The notes below the pieces were generated by a model that was given only the letters and a program-made list of their open reading frames with translations, did no database searches and was not told the DNA's origin. 64,000 bases of DNA from contig NZ_CAMXCI010000001.1 of NCBI RefSeq assembly GCF_947179115.1, forward strand, positions 806,001 through 870,000, read 5' to 3'. This DNA is from Commensalibacter papalotli. GTDB taxonomy: Bacteria > Pseudomonadota > Alphaproteobacteria > Acetobacterales > Acetobacteraceae. Of this stretch, positions 1 to 8,933 are shown piece after piece (the stretch's first letter is position 1; every line of letters begins with the position of its first letter). The translations under genes were made by a program, and so were the position numbers.

Positions 1-404
1 TGATTCGCTCTTTACTGGCTCATTCTGGCCCAGAAGCTGCCCAAGAGGTTATGGAGCAAGTTCCAGAAAACTTGCTAGAAAATCCCGAAATCACCCGAGC
101 AAAAGCAGCGATTGATTTAGCTATCGAAGGTACAAAGGCACAAAGTGAACTCCAAACTTTTCTTGATAAAGTCGCCGTCAATCCCGATAATCATCAAGCG
201 CGTTATGATTTGGCTACGGCTTATAATGCCGCCGGTAAACGCCAAGAGGCAGCTGATGAGCTGTTAGAGATTATCAAAAAAGACCGTACTTGGAATGATG
301 AAGCTGCTAAAAAGCAGTTATTACGCTTGTTTGAAGCGTGGGGGCTAGATGATGAGGCCTCTTTAAATGCCAGAAGACGCTTATCAAGCATTCTTTTCTC
401 TTAA
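1..404 (+). CDS. Partial CnoX/YbbN-like thioredoxin-fold chaperone (3' end only)
   Basis: The frame is already open at the left edge (codons in phase from base 3) and stops at 404, so only about the last 134 residues are visible. They form the helical, tetratricopeptide-like C-terminal half typical of YbbN/CnoX, with the segment DLATAYNAAGKRQEAADE and then a short helix pair ending in KKQLLRLFEAWG. In this family an N-terminal thioredoxin fold precedes the helices and the protein protects oxidised substrates and hands them to chaperonins. That N-terminal part lies outside the window. An internal ATG at 51 is not the true start, because the frame continues upstream. A Trm112-like gene follows 63 bp later. 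Confidence 0.8.
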   Translation, partial: IRSLLAHSGPEAAQEVMEQVPENLLENPEITRAKAAIDLAIEGTKAQSELQTFLDKVAVNPDNHQARYDLATAYNAAGKRQEAADELLEIIKKDRTWNDEAAKKQLLRLFEAWGLDDEASLNARRRLSSILFS

Positions 405-467
405 TTATCTCCTGAGCAGTTCTAAAGCTGCTCTTTAATTCTCATTTTTATCTATCGCAAGGTTTCC

Positions 468-683
468 ATGACAGATCAATCTTCTTCCCCACCTCTTGAT
501 CAACGCTTACTTTCAATTCTTGTATGCCCTTTAACCAAAGGGCCTTTAATTTATGACAGAGAAAAAAACGAACTGATCAGTTGCCAAGCCGCATTGGCAT
601 ATCCTGTCAAAGAGGGTATTCCTGTTATGATTGTCGAGGAAGCCAGAGAATTAAATGAAGAAGAGTTACATTCTTATAAATAA
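468..683 (+). CDS. Trm112-like (UPF0434) small protein
   Basis: This 71-residue protein has the Trm112/UPF0434 core: LLSILVCPLTKGPL near residue 15, YDREKNELISC in the middle, and LAYPVKEGIPVMI near the end. Eukaryotic and archaeal Trm112 proteins activate methyltransferases. The bacterial role is not settled. The zinc-binding cysteine pairs are incomplete (CPLTKG instead of CPxC), as is common in alphaproteobacterial members. It follows a CnoX/YbbN gene, a frequent neighbourhood. It converges with the FUSC gene, leaving only 6 bp between the stops. Confidence 0.85.
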   Translation: MTDQSSSPPLDQRLLSILVCPLTKGPLIYDREKNELISCQAALAYPVKEGIPVMIVEEARELNEEELHSYK

Positions 684-689
684 TGTTGA

Positions 690-1730
690 CTAGGAAGAAG
701 CTCGTAACTTTTTTGAATACATAAAAACATCGTGCCCACGAACAAGATCTTGACATAAAGCTTCCAAAGTAAATTGTATTGTTGGTGGGCATCCCTTCTT
801 CATTTCTGTTAAAATTGGCTCAATCATTCCTTCGAAACTGTCCTTTTGTTTTGAACAAAAAAACGGTTCTGTGTGCCCTGCTTGTTCTTCACATAAAATA
901 ATAAAACGTTCAAAAATCTCGTTTAGTGCATTTTTAAGAATATCTCTGGTTTCATCAGGTAAACCTCGATGATATTCATCCATCGCTCTGGCAACAAAGA
1001 TAGTATCACTTTGTAAACGTCTCAAAATTGGATAAACCCTTACCAAAGTTGGATCTGAATGTTCCAGAGTATAATTAGGATGCTCTTTACGTGCCTCGGC
1101 AATTTCACTGACAACATCTCTTAATTCTGCAGTGACCTCATCATTCATTGATTCAACTTCTTCCCAAACAATATGAGAGGTGAGTACGGAATGTAACAAG
1201 ATATGTATTTTATCAAAAGCAACGCGCGCGTGAATAAAGGCACTACACCTTGCCTGAGGACGCAAAATCAAGTAGCTGGCAATCAAAGATGCAATAACAC
1301 CAACAATAATAGAGAATATACGGTCAAAGGGACGCTCAAACATTCCTCCCGGAGATGGAAATAAAAACACTACTGCAAGTGTTACAACACCCAGACGCAT
1401 AGAAGGCCGCCATGCAACCAAAGCCACCATCGGAATAATGACAATCGTAAAAACAATCAAAGAAGGCCATTGTGAATATTCTTGTAAAAGGATGGCTATT
1501 AACCCTGCCGCCCCACCAATCAAAGCACCAACAAGTTGATCTCGACTGGTCTGTAATGTCTGAACAATACGACTTTGTGTCACAATGACTGACGTTATTA
1601 ACGCCCAATAAGGTTCATGTAGCTTACAGACATAAGCAATTAAGCTAGATAAAGCAATTGACAACAGCAAGCGTAAACTCTGCTGTAAAGCAGAGTAAAT
1701 TTCATGCTTTTTTAGGCTTTGAAACACCAT
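690..1730 (-). CDS. FUSC-family inner-membrane protein (aromatic acid exporter-like)
   Basis: This 346-residue protein has an N-terminal half of about six hydrophobic helices (residues about 15-160) beginning ALQQSLRLLLSIALSSLIAY. It contains the FUSC-type pattern PYWALITSVIVTQ and a short glycine-rich loop (LVGALIGGAAG). The C-terminal half is soluble and mostly helical. Members of this superfamily are linked to export of aromatic or fusaric acids, and substrates are rarely known. No partner membrane-fusion protein lies nearby, so the substrate cannot be inferred. The gene is single, convergent with the Trm112-like gene and 52 bp downstream of the Do-type protease on the same strand. Confidence 0.8.
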   Translation of the reverse strand: MVFQSLKKHEIYSALQQSLRLLLSIALSSLIAYVCKLHEPYWALITSVIVTQSRIVQTLQTSRDQLVGALIGGAAGLIAILLQEYSQWPSLIVFTIVIIPMVALVAWRPSMRLGVVTLAVVFLFPSPGGMFERPFDRIFSIIVGVIASLIASYLILRPQARCSAFIHARVAFDKIHILLHSVLTSHIVWEEVESMNDEVTAELRDVVSEIAEARKEHPNYTLEHSDPTLVRVYPILRRLQSDTIFVARAMDEYHRGLPDETRDILKNALNEIFERFIILCEEQAGHTEPFFCSKQKDSFEGMIEPILTEMKKGCPPTIQFTLEALCQDLVRGHDVFMYSKKLRASS

Positions 1731-1782
1731 TTTTCACATTCATCGGATTAGTTTATACTTGATTCATTTCAAACAATTAGAA

Positions 1783-3366
1783 TCATTTTTTCTTATCATT
1801 TACAGGAACAGCAATCCAACGCAAAGCATCCCCACTTTGGATAAGCAATAGCATTCTAGGATTTTTAAGTGCTTTCTTTTTGCTTTCTTGTTTAAATAAG
1901 ATAATCTCTTTTTGTAATTCTGCAACCTGTGTAATATTACTTTTATTCGTGCCAACAATCACATCACCAACTTTGATATCTGCCGTATTTTTCCCTTTAC
2001 GGCCATCTGTTGCAACAATGACTATCCCTTGCTGCTTTTCAGCAAGATTATATTTTTGCCTTAAAAGGTCAGTCATATTACTGACTGAAAATCCTAAATC
2101 TTTTAATAAAATAGTTTTATTTTTTTCAATTTGAGCTTCGTGATGTGTATCTGGTTGGGTTGTACCGTCTTCGACTAGACTTGCAACTGTAATCGGCAAA
2201 TCAAGGACTTTACCTTGCCTTAATACGCCTAGGGTTACTTTGTTTCCTGCAGGCATTTGAGCAATTAAACGTGGCATAGAATGCGCAGTAACCTCATTAC
2301 CATTTAAATTTTGGATAACATCTCCAGCTTTGATTCCCGCTTTGGCAGCAGGACCAGCAGGATCAACTTGAACGACCAAAGCCCCTTGGAACGGTTGGAC
2401 ATTTAAACTATCCCCAATAGTTTCACTGACCTCCTGAATACGAATACCAACCCACCCTCTGGCAACATGACCTTTTTCTTTTAATTGATCGATAATATTC
2501 TTAGCTTCATTAGAAGGTATGGCAAAAGCAATGCCAATTGACCCTCCAGAAGGCGAGAAAATAGCCGTATTAATTCCAATAACATCGCCCTTCATGTTAA
2601 ACATAGGACCACCAGAATTTCCTTTGTTTATTGGTGCATCTGTTTGGATAAAATCATCATAAGGGCCTTGTTCTATATCTCTTCCTCGTGAAGATATAAT
2701 CCCCGATGTCACAGTGCCAGATAATCCATAAGGATTACCAATAGCCAAGATCCAATCCCCTACTCTGGACTGATCGCTATTACCGAAATGGGTTGCTGTC
2801 AAAGGTGTTTTGGAATTGATCTTTAATAATGCCAAATCTGTCCGTTCATCAAACCCTTTCAACGTTGCTTTTAACATATGATTATTTTGTAAAGTGACCA
2901 TAATTTGATCGGCATCTTTGATGACATGATAATTGGTTACTATCCACCCCGTTGGATCAACAATAAAACCAGACCCTAAGGCCTGTAAGTGATTGTTCCC
3001 ATCATCTGGAATCCCTCGACGATTCATATAATTACGAAAAAATTTTTCAAAGGGCGAATTCGGATCTGGTGCTACGCTGTTATCATCGTCTTCATCATCA
3101 TCGTCTTCATCATCATCGGTTGTCTGACCTGGCTTGATAACTTTACTAGTTGAGATATTAACAACAGTGGGTAATAATTTTTCTGCCAAATCGGCAAAAC
3201 TGTCTGGTACATGCTGATATTGACGTTGTGTATGATCATTCTTGGTAAGAAAAGAAAGTGAAGAAAGAGAAAACTGTGCTTTCACTTGTGATACAGGAAA
3301 TAAACAGGTTGTTCCTATTAACAACAAACAACATGATTGTATCAAGGAGCTTGTGCGTATTTTCAT
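1783..3366 (-). CDS. degP: Do-family periplasmic serine endopeptidase (DegP/DegQ-like)
   Basis: This 527-residue protein starts with a signal peptide ending near residue 30 (SQVKA-Q). The trypsin-like catalytic triad is visible as His147 (TNYHVI), Asp177 (DERTDLAL) and Ser251 (NKGNSGGPMF). Two PDZ domains follow, at about 300-390 and 430-520. The family degrades and chaperones misfolded envelope proteins. A run of 13 almost purely acidic residues (84-96) sits between the N-terminus and the protease domain, where DegP-type proteins carry a variable LA loop. The run is coded by a repetitive GAT/GAC/GAA tract. The gene is probably monocistronic or co-transcribed with the downstream FUSC gene. 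Confidence 0.92.
   Translation of the reverse strand: MKIRTSSLIQSCCLLLIGTTCLFPVSQVKAQFSLSSLSFLTKNDHTQRQYQHVPDSFADLAEKLLPTVVNISTSKVIKPGQTTDDDEDDDDEDDDNSVAPDPNSPFEKFFRNYMNRRGIPDDGNNHLQALGSGFIVDPTGWIVTNYHVIKDADQIMVTLQNNHMLKATLKGFDERTDLALLKINSKTPLTATHFGNSDQSRVGDWILAIGNPYGLSGTVTSGIISSRGRDIEQGPYDDFIQTDAPINKGNSGGPMFNMKGDVIGINTAIFSPSGGSIGIAFAIPSNEAKNIIDQLKEKGHVARGWVGIRIQEVSETIGDSLNVQPFQGALVVQVDPAGPAAKAGIKAGDVIQNLNGNEVTAHSMPRLIAQMPAGNKVTLGVLRQGKVLDLPITVASLVEDGTTQPDTHHEAQIEKNKTILLKDLGFSVSNMTDLLRQKYNLAEKQQGIVIVATDGRKGKNTADIKVGDVIVGTNKSNITQVAELQKEIILFKQESKKKALKNPRMLLLIQSGDALRWIAVPVNDKKK
3079..3117 (-). repeat. Acidic low-complexity codon tract in the Do-type protease gene
   Basis: Residues 84-96 of the protease are Asp/Glu only, apart from a final Asn, encoded by a near-repetitive run of ATC/TTC trinucleotides on the plus strand. 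Such tracts can change length by slippage without breaking the frame. Confidence 0.7.
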
Positions 3367-3521
3367 TCGCCTATTTTCCCGTTCAGAATGAGGATTTCAA
3401 AATTCATGAAAGCCTACAAAACTCTATAGGCTAATTATTCAGCTAAAAAATTATAGCTAAGATCCTTTAAAAGTAAACCATTAAGAAAGCAATTCAATAA
3501 TCAAAATATACTGTTTTTCTT

Positions 3522-4643
3522 TTAAGAATTGTTAGCTTTTTGCATAGCCTTTGCTTTGGTTCTTTTTTTATCTAAATAAACAGCTAAAATATATAAAAGA
3601 GAAACACCAATACAATTTACGACAAATTGCAATGTCCAACTCTCTCCCCAACTAGCAAACATCAAACGCCCCCAAAGATCAAACACAGTGCTTAATGAAA
3701 AAACCTCTAAAGAATGCCGTCCATATAAAGCTAAAAACTGTCCAATTTTTCCTTCTGAGAAACGCTTTGCCCATCCAGAAGATTGTACTAAATAGAATAT
3801 TGCTACAACATCCAGTAACCGTAATGGGGATAAGTATGCCTTTGCTGGTACAGACACATGCAGTAATCTTAGATCAGGCAATCCCCAATACTCCCAAGGA
3901 AAAGCCTCAAAGAATGAAAAAAGCAAATAAAGCCCTAAACCCCATTTTAACCACGGAATTGAAGGGAAATCCCCGTGGTGTTTTCCAGCGGTGATCGCAC
4001 CATAAATGCCAATCGTAAATAGAAATTGCCAAGCAAGAGGATTAAAAAACCATCCATCAGGATCGAGCCAATTAGGGAAATTAAACCAAGGGTCGATATT
4101 CACCCCAAGCCAAAGTAGAAAGCTGAGCCCCAATGCCAACCACCATCGCCAACGTATCAATAAATATAATAAAGGGAATATTCCGAGTAAAATAATATAA
4201 AGTGGTAAGATATTAAGATTACTAGGCAAAGCATCCAACAACAGTAATCGCCATATTTCCCTAGCAATGCTGTAACCATGTGCCAGTTCTGGTTCTAAAA
4301 AATCTACTGGCAACACCCAAAAACGTCGCCATTGATAAATACTGAGCAAGCTAATTAAAACCAGACCCATTTGAAATAAATAGATTTTCCAACAGCGATG
4401 TAAAATCTTTTTACAGACACCCCATAATCCGTCTTTTGAAACTTTCCTACCATAAGCCAACCAAGACGCATATCCTGCAAGCAGAACAAAGATCTCTGCT
4501 GCATCAGCAAACCCAATATTACGCATGGTAAACCGATTTAAAAGATCCTCTGGAATATGATCCACATACATCATAATCAATGCCAAGCCTCGCAAAGCAT
4601 CAATACGATGATCTCTGCCTGGTTTTGTTGGTTGAGTAGACAG
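3522..4643 (-). CDS. opgC: OpgC-domain acyltransferase-like membrane protein, probable CTG start
   Basis: About ten hydrophobic segments and the N-terminal OpgC signature RIDALRGLAL...YVDHIP identify an OpgC protein, a membrane acyltransferase-fold enzyme that adds succinyl groups to osmoregulated periplasmic glucans. The frame has no ATG, GTG or TTG before the conserved RIDALRG. The TTG at 4595 falls inside that motif and would delete it. Upstream the frame stays open to a TAA at about 4658. A CTG at 4643 lies 8 nt after AAAGGA and gives the start LSTQPTKPGRDHRIDALRG (373 residues). I therefore set the start there, with moderate confidence. No opgG/opgH genes are nearby. Confidence 0.75.
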   Translation of the reverse strand: MSTQPTKPGRDHRIDALRGLALIMMYVDHIPEDLLNRFTMRNIGFADAAEIFVLLAGYASWLAYGRKVSKDGLWGVCKKILHRCWKIYLFQMGLVLISLLSIYQWRRFWVLPVDFLEPELAHGYSIAREIWRLLLLDALPSNLNILPLYIILLGIFPLLYLLIRWRWWLALGLSFLLWLGVNIDPWFNFPNWLDPDGWFFNPLAWQFLFTIGIYGAITAGKHHGDFPSIPWLKWGLGLYLLFSFFEAFPWEYWGLPDLRLLHVSVPAKAYLSPLRLLDVVAIFYLVQSSGWAKRFSEGKIGQFLALYGRHSLEVFSLSTVFDLWGRLMFASWGESWTLQFVVNCIGVSLLYILAVYLDKKRTKAKAMQKANNS

Positions 4644-4801
4644 GATTCCAGTCCTTTATAATAAAATAATGAGCGTAACTTCCTATTGCATCTTATAAAG
4701 GAAGATATAAAATAAACACAAAAAAATTATTTATTATTATATACTGTTCTATAAAATCTTTTTACAATCATTTTTTCACGCTTCTGCCTTTTGAAAGTAT
4801 C

Positions 4802-5995
4802 ATGATGACTAGCCCAGTTTCCATCAATCAGCAAACTATTCACCAAGCTCTATCAGACTTTACTTTACCATGGTCGCCTAATACATGTTTGCTTGATGCA
4901 AATATCATTGAAAATATGATAATTGAAGGGCAAAAAATACATCTAACTTTAAATATTGCCAAGGTTCCCGAAGATGCTGCAGAACCCTTGCGTGCCAAAG
5001 TTGAACATCGTTTACAACAAATCGAAGGTATCGTGCAAGCCCGCGTCTTTCTTAATACAGGTGAAGGAAACAATAAGCGTTTAGTATTTCCCCCTCGTCA
5101 AGCTGCAAGTGCCAATGCAGCTCAGCAAAAACCCGCCACACCGCATCAAGCCCATAAACATGCTCCGATTAAACCAACAGGCCCTATTGAAGCTTTACAA
5201 GATGTTAAATGTATTATTGCCGTTGCCTCTGGTAAAGGAGGCGTAGGAAAGTCGTCTACTGCCATTAACCTTGCTGTAAGTTTGGCTAATCAAGGACTTA
5301 AAGTAGGATTAATGGATGCCGATGTTTATGGTCCCTCTGTTCCCCATATGTTAGGTCTAGAAGGTCAAGTCGAAGTTATTAATCATAAATTGATCCCTAT
5401 GACTGCTTGGGGAATTTCTGCAATGTCTATTGGGATGTTGGTTCCCCCCGAGCAAGCCTTGATTTGGCGTGGCCCAATGGTTATGGGCGCTATTAAACAA
5501 CTTTTATCTGACGTCAAATGGGGAGAGTTGGATATATTACTTGTTGATACCCCTCCTGGGACTGGCGATGTGCAACTGACTTTAACCCAAAGCATTCAAA
5601 TTGATGGTGCAATCATTGTTTCTACACCTCAAGACGTTGCTTTACTGGATGCAAGACGTGGTATTGCTATGTTCCAAAAAGCTAAGACTCCTATTTTAGG
5701 TATAGTTGAAAATATGGCTTATTTTTCTTGCCCATGTTGTAACGAAAAAACCTATATCTTCGGCGAAAATGGTGCAAAAAAAGAAGCTAATAATTTAGGC
5801 TTTCCTTTCTTAGGTGAAATTCCATTAATTACAGCTATTCGCAGTGGTGCAGATGTTGGCGTGCCAATTGTTGCACAAGATCCAGACAGCATTGCTGCAA
5901 AAGCGTATCAAGAAATCAGCGAATTAATGGTTCCAGTCATTAAACGTTTGACCGTTCAACGAGCCAATAAAAAACCCGAGGCAACACCAGAGTAA
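4802..5995 (+). CDS. mrp: Mrp/ApbC-family iron-sulfur cluster carrier ATPase
   Basis: This 397-residue protein has an N-terminal MIP18/DUF59-like domain (about 1-100) and a C-terminal ParA/MinD-type ATPase (about 135-380). The deviant Walker A is GKGGVGKSS, the switch region is VDTPPGTGD, and the cluster-binding cysteines sit in YFSCPCC. The family carries Fe-S clusters to apo-proteins in the cytoplasm. A proline/alanine/histidine-rich linker (about 100-128) joins the domains. Two adjacent ATG codons (4802, 4805) are possible starts. It is transcribed alone and converges on a small membrane-protein gene only 4 bp away. Confidence 0.93.
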   Translation: MMTSPVSINQQTIHQALSDFTLPWSPNTCLLDANIIENMIIEGQKIHLTLNIAKVPEDAAEPLRAKVEHRLQQIEGIVQARVFLNTGEGNNKRLVFPPRQAASANAAQQKPATPHQAHKHAPIKPTGPIEALQDVKCIIAVASGKGGVGKSSTAINLAVSLANQGLKVGLMDADVYGPSVPHMLGLEGQVEVINHKLIPMTAWGISAMSIGMLVPPEQALIWRGPMVMGAIKQLLSDVKWGELDILLVDTPPGTGDVQLTLTQSIQIDGAIIVSTPQDVALLDARRGIAMFQKAKTPILGIVENMAYFSCPCCNEKTYIFGENGAKKEANNLGFPFLGEIPLITAIRSGADVGVPIVAQDPDSIAAKAYQEISELMVPVIKRLTVQRANKKPEATPE

Positions 5996-5999
5996 TACC

Positions 6000-6356
6000 C
6001 TATTTTGTAGAAGATGTTACAGGTGCTGGTTTAGGCGCTGGCCCTGCCAAATAATAACAAACCTTGTTTTTGGGAAGGTACCGACATAAAGGTCCTTCTT
6101 TTCCATCTTTGCCTAAAATCCCAAATTCAAAAGTCAATCCGAGAACCAACATTACAATACATGCAATAAACCAATATTTAAAATATCCCAGACCTGAATA
6201 CTCATTAGGGTCAATGTATTTTACATCAGAGGGAACTGCCGAAGGGTTAGAAAAAAATGATTTTCCTAGTGGTTCACCAGTAGGGTTCAATGGCTCCCCT
6301 GGCAGCTCATATTCATATTTTTCCTTGATGCCAAAATCATCTTTATTATCATTCAT
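6000..6356 (-). CDS. Hypothetical single-pass membrane protein
   Basis: I do not recognise this protein of about 118 residues. It has a polar N-terminus with repeated PxGEPLxP-like segments, one clear membrane helix (YFKYWFIACIVMLVLGLTF, about residues 60-78), and a short C-terminal part with two cysteines and a proline-rich tail. The ATG at 6356 is 8 nt after AAGGG and is preferred over the GTG one codon upstream. It converges with mrp and has no obvious functional partner. Codon use resembles its neighbours, so it is probably real. Confidence 0.65.
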   Translation of the reverse strand: MNDNKDDFGIKEKYEYELPGEPLNPTGEPLGKSFFSNPSAVPSDVKYIDPNEYSGLGYFKYWFIACIVMLVLGLTFEFGILGKDGKEGPLCRYLPKNKVCYYLAGPAPKPAPVTSSTK

Positions 6357-6425
6357 CACATTATCCCTTTAAAGCCTATTTCTTAACATATGGAAAAAAG
6401 AAAAAACTGCAAGCTTGAAAAAACC

Positions 6426-6926
6426 TTACCTTTCAACGCATAAAATATCTCTTACCCGAGTAACAATAATCCCTAACAAATTCTGGCCTCGCCATTGCGT
6501 TTTATCCATAGCTTTAGGGTCAGAAGCCTCAAGTCCAATCCCCCATATTTTATCATTAGGAGCAGCTTCTACTAATAATGTACCTTTGGATTTAGCAAGT
6601 TGCTTTAATAGCTTAGGGTTTTGCGAGAATTTCTCTATATTTCCACGAAATACAATATCAAAAGCAACAGATGACCAAATGGCTGCATTAAAATTTGAAA
6701 CTTCACGCCCCAGTTTCTTTTGATCAAACGGAGACTTGGCTTTAAGGATTTTTTGAGCCATCTCTTGATCTCCAAAAATAATAGCCTTTTTCCAATGCAT
6801 CCATTGTTCAGTGCAATTAAATTCAATCCCATCAATTGTAAAAGAACTTTTATAAAATTGACTACACTCTGGGTGAATAGCATCTTCTTTATGCTCCCAA
6901 AAGAATGTAAAGTTAGAGTATTGCAT
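6426..6926 (-). CDS. NADAR-family protein (YbiA-like)
   Basis: This 166-residue protein matches the NADAR fold. An early FWEH segment is followed by FNCTEQWMHWKKAIIFGD, then WSSVAFDIVFRGN, and a closing WGIGLEASDP...WRGQNLLGIIVTRVRD. Characterised members are N-glycosidases acting on riboflavin-pathway intermediates or on ADP-ribose adducts, and some are linked to phage conflict. Which activity applies here cannot be told. The start is supported by AGAGGA 7 nt upstream. It is a single gene in an AT-rich accessory-looking stretch, followed upstream by a decayed gene and tRNA-Ser. Confidence 0.85.
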   Translation of the reverse strand: MQYSNFTFFWEHKEDAIHPECSQFYKSSFTIDGIEFNCTEQWMHWKKAIIFGDQEMAQKILKAKSPFDQKKLGREVSNFNAAIWSSVAFDIVFRGNIEKFSQNPKLLKQLAKSKGTLLVEAAPNDKIWGIGLEASDPKAMDKTQWRGQNLLGIIVTRVRDILCVER

Positions 6927-7122
6927 TATTTTTCCTCTACTGTTAGCAAATATAACTTTAATAAGGACCTTTCACCATATGAAGTTAAGAAAATATTTAT
7001 TATAAAATTACAATAACAGCACAAAAATACCTTAAAGATAAAAAAATATGAATATTTTGTATCAAAATTAAGTTAAATAATATTTTTTTAAAATTATATA
7101 AATGACTGATTAAAACAAATAT

Positions 7123-7417
7123 TTACTTTAAAATTATATTTATAATCACAACAAAAATTTGCAGAATTGTTCCAAAAAAATAAAAAAATAATCCAGATTT
7201 TAAGTTTTGTGAAGTTTCTAAAAGGCTTTTCACGAGTGGAAGCTCTAAATTTTCTTCAAACGAATCAGATGCATAACGAGGCACACCTATTTCAACAGCT
7301 TGTTCACGTTTTATTATCCCAGATCTGGCAGACCTAAAAAGCTCCAACAGCCGTTAATACTAACCCACATACATTAATACAATCTAAATATGTCCTAAAA
7401 TCAAACTTTAAATTCCT
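7123..7417 (-). pseudogene. Decayed small membrane-protein gene (frameshift in a T-run)
   Basis: Reading leftward, an open stretch without a standard start (codons from 7417) encodes TYLDCINVCGLVLTAVGAF and then hits TAG at 7334-7336. Removing one T from the T5 run next to that stop (7336-7340) joins it to the frame RSARSGIIKREQAVEIGVPRY, which continues through LELPLVKSLLETSQNLK to a hydrophobic end (FFGTILQIFVVIINIILK) at 7123. The joined product has two membrane helices flanking a polar centre, like a known type of small two-helix membrane protein, though I cannot name a family. Lack of a start codon plus the frameshift argue for a pseudogene. The 3' frame alone, using a TTG at 7347, would be 74 residues. 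Confidence 0.5.
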
Positions 7418-7667
7418 CTAAATATAATGACACAATAATTAAGTTAATTAATCCATTATTACTCATCATAAGATACCAAGGATAACTCTAAAACAATAAT
7501 GTTACAATTTGCTTATCTGTTAACATAATTTTAAATATCAATAAATTAATTCGATACCAACTAATTCTCTATTTTGAAATGATTTACTTTGTTTGAGTTC
7601 GCTCAGTAAAAAAAACAGCTTTTTTGTAAGCTTTATGCTAGGTTTTGTATGGAAATGTTTTGATAAA

Positions 7668-7758
7668 TGGCGGAGGGGGTGGGATTCGAACCCACGGTAC
7701 GCTATTAACGCACGGCGGTTTTCAAGACCGCTGCCTTCAACCACTCGGCCACCCCTCC
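7668..7758 (-). tRNA. tRNA-Ser (anticodon UGA), CCA encoded
   Basis: The minus strand folds as a class II tRNA. The acceptor stem is GGAGGGG pairing with CCCCTCC, and there is a D-arm with TGGCCGAGTGG. The anticodon arm is GCGGT-CTTGAAA-ACCGC, with TGA read from 7722-7724. A long variable arm follows (about 20 nt), then the T-arm GTGGGTTCGAATCCCAC. A discriminator G is followed by an encoded CCA at 7668-7670. The length is 91 nt including CCA. Confidence 0.97.
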
Positions 7759-7818
7759 GGATTTTGTAAAAACATTCATATACGATTTTATAGGGCTTTG
7801 GCAAGTGGTTTTTTTAAT

Positions 7819-8808
7819 TTATCTTTGATTTATAGACGCGTCTTCTGTTTTTTCTTTTTTATCAACCAGTTTTGCACAATACCTAGCCAAAATTGCGATG
7901 ATAAAAAGTTGGATTTGATGAAAAATCATTAACGGCAAGATAATAATCCCTACCATATTGGATGGAAATAATACATTTGCAATCGGAACTCCAGACGCCA
8001 GAGTCTTTTTAGAACCACAAAAAACAATACTAATACGGTCTTCCAAAGGGAATTTTAATAACTTACTGACAATTGCAATAATGATTAAAACCAAAAATAA
8101 CAAAAACACATCAATACCAACGACATATAATAGTTGTTGAATATCAAGCTTTTGCCATAAGTGCATATTCATAGCTTCACTAAAGGCACTGTACACCACA
8201 ATCAGAATTGATCCTCGATCAGAGAAAGAAAGAAGCTTTCTATTTCTAACGGCCCACTCCCCTATCCAAGGTTGTAATAATTGTCCTGCAACAAATGGCA
8301 GTAATAACTGATAAACAATATCAATCGTGCCGTCTAATTTCATATGCCCTTGGCTGCTAAAAATAAACCCTGCCAGTAAAGGTGTAATAAAGACCCCTAT
8401 TAAATTAGAGGCAGTCGCCGAGCAAATTGCTGCCGGCACATTGCCTTTGGCAATCGAAGTAAATGCAATCGAAGACTGTACGGTCGAAGGTAAGCAACAT
8501 AAAAAGACAACCCCCATCCACAATCCTGGCACCAACAGTTGGGGAAATAGATAATGTAATGTTACGCCTAAAACTGGGAATAAAGTAAAAGTGCAAAGGA
8601 AAATAAGTAAATGTAATCGCCAATGAAACAAACCTTCAAGCATTGCTTTGCGAGAAAGCCTCGCACCTTGCAGAAAGAACATTAATGCAATTGCTATGAT
8701 TGCTAAATGATTAAAAAAATCGACACCACTGCCATAACATGGAAAAAAACTGGCAATTAACAAAGTTGATAGTAATGAAACCAAAAAAGGGTCAACAAAT
8801 TTAAACAT
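7819..8808 (-). CDS. Bile acid:sodium symporter-family (SBF-like) transporter
   Basis: The 329 residues form about ten hydrophobic helices in the arrangement of the SBF-like (YocS/SLC10A7-type) family. Features include FLQGARLSRKAMLEGL after the second helix, the central LPSTVQSSIAFTSIAKGN unfolding-helix motif, and FCGSKKTLASGVPIAN near residue 260. Such proteins move organic anions with sodium, and the real substrate is unknown. The gene stands alone between tRNA-Ser and a divergently transcribed secreted-protein gene. The first ATG fits the family's usual start. Confidence 0.85.
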   Translation of the reverse strand: MFKFVDPFLVSLLSTLLIASFFPCYGSGVDFFNHLAIIAIALMFFLQGARLSRKAMLEGLFHWRLHLLIFLCTFTLFPVLGVTLHYLFPQLLVPGLWMGVVFLCCLPSTVQSSIAFTSIAKGNVPAAICSATASNLIGVFITPLLAGFIFSSQGHMKLDGTIDIVYQLLLPFVAGQLLQPWIGEWAVRNRKLLSFSDRGSILIVVYSAFSEAMNMHLWQKLDIQQLLYVVGIDVFLLFLVLIIIAIVSKLLKFPLEDRISIVFCGSKKTLASGVPIANVLFPSNMVGIIILPLMIFHQIQLFIIAILARYCAKLVDKKEKTEDASINQR

Positions 8809-8933
8809 AATAAAGAGTAACCTTAAATAATATCAGGTAAAATATAAGAGAAAACTTAATTCTTTCTTTGATATCTCATTAAACCTCTATATATTTTATT
8901 AGATTGTATCAATAATTTATTATAAAATTTAGC

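Noticed and set aside
6720..7016. Plus-strand 98-residue open frame over the NADAR start region
   Set aside because: Most of it is antisense to the NADAR gene and the rest is AT-rich spacer; no ribosome site or family resemblance.
7538..7932. Overlapping open frames on both strands around 7.6-7.9 kb
   Set aside because: Both run through the tRNA-Ser gene (7668-7758); their repeated Gly/Arg-rich peptides are translations of the tRNA, not proteins.
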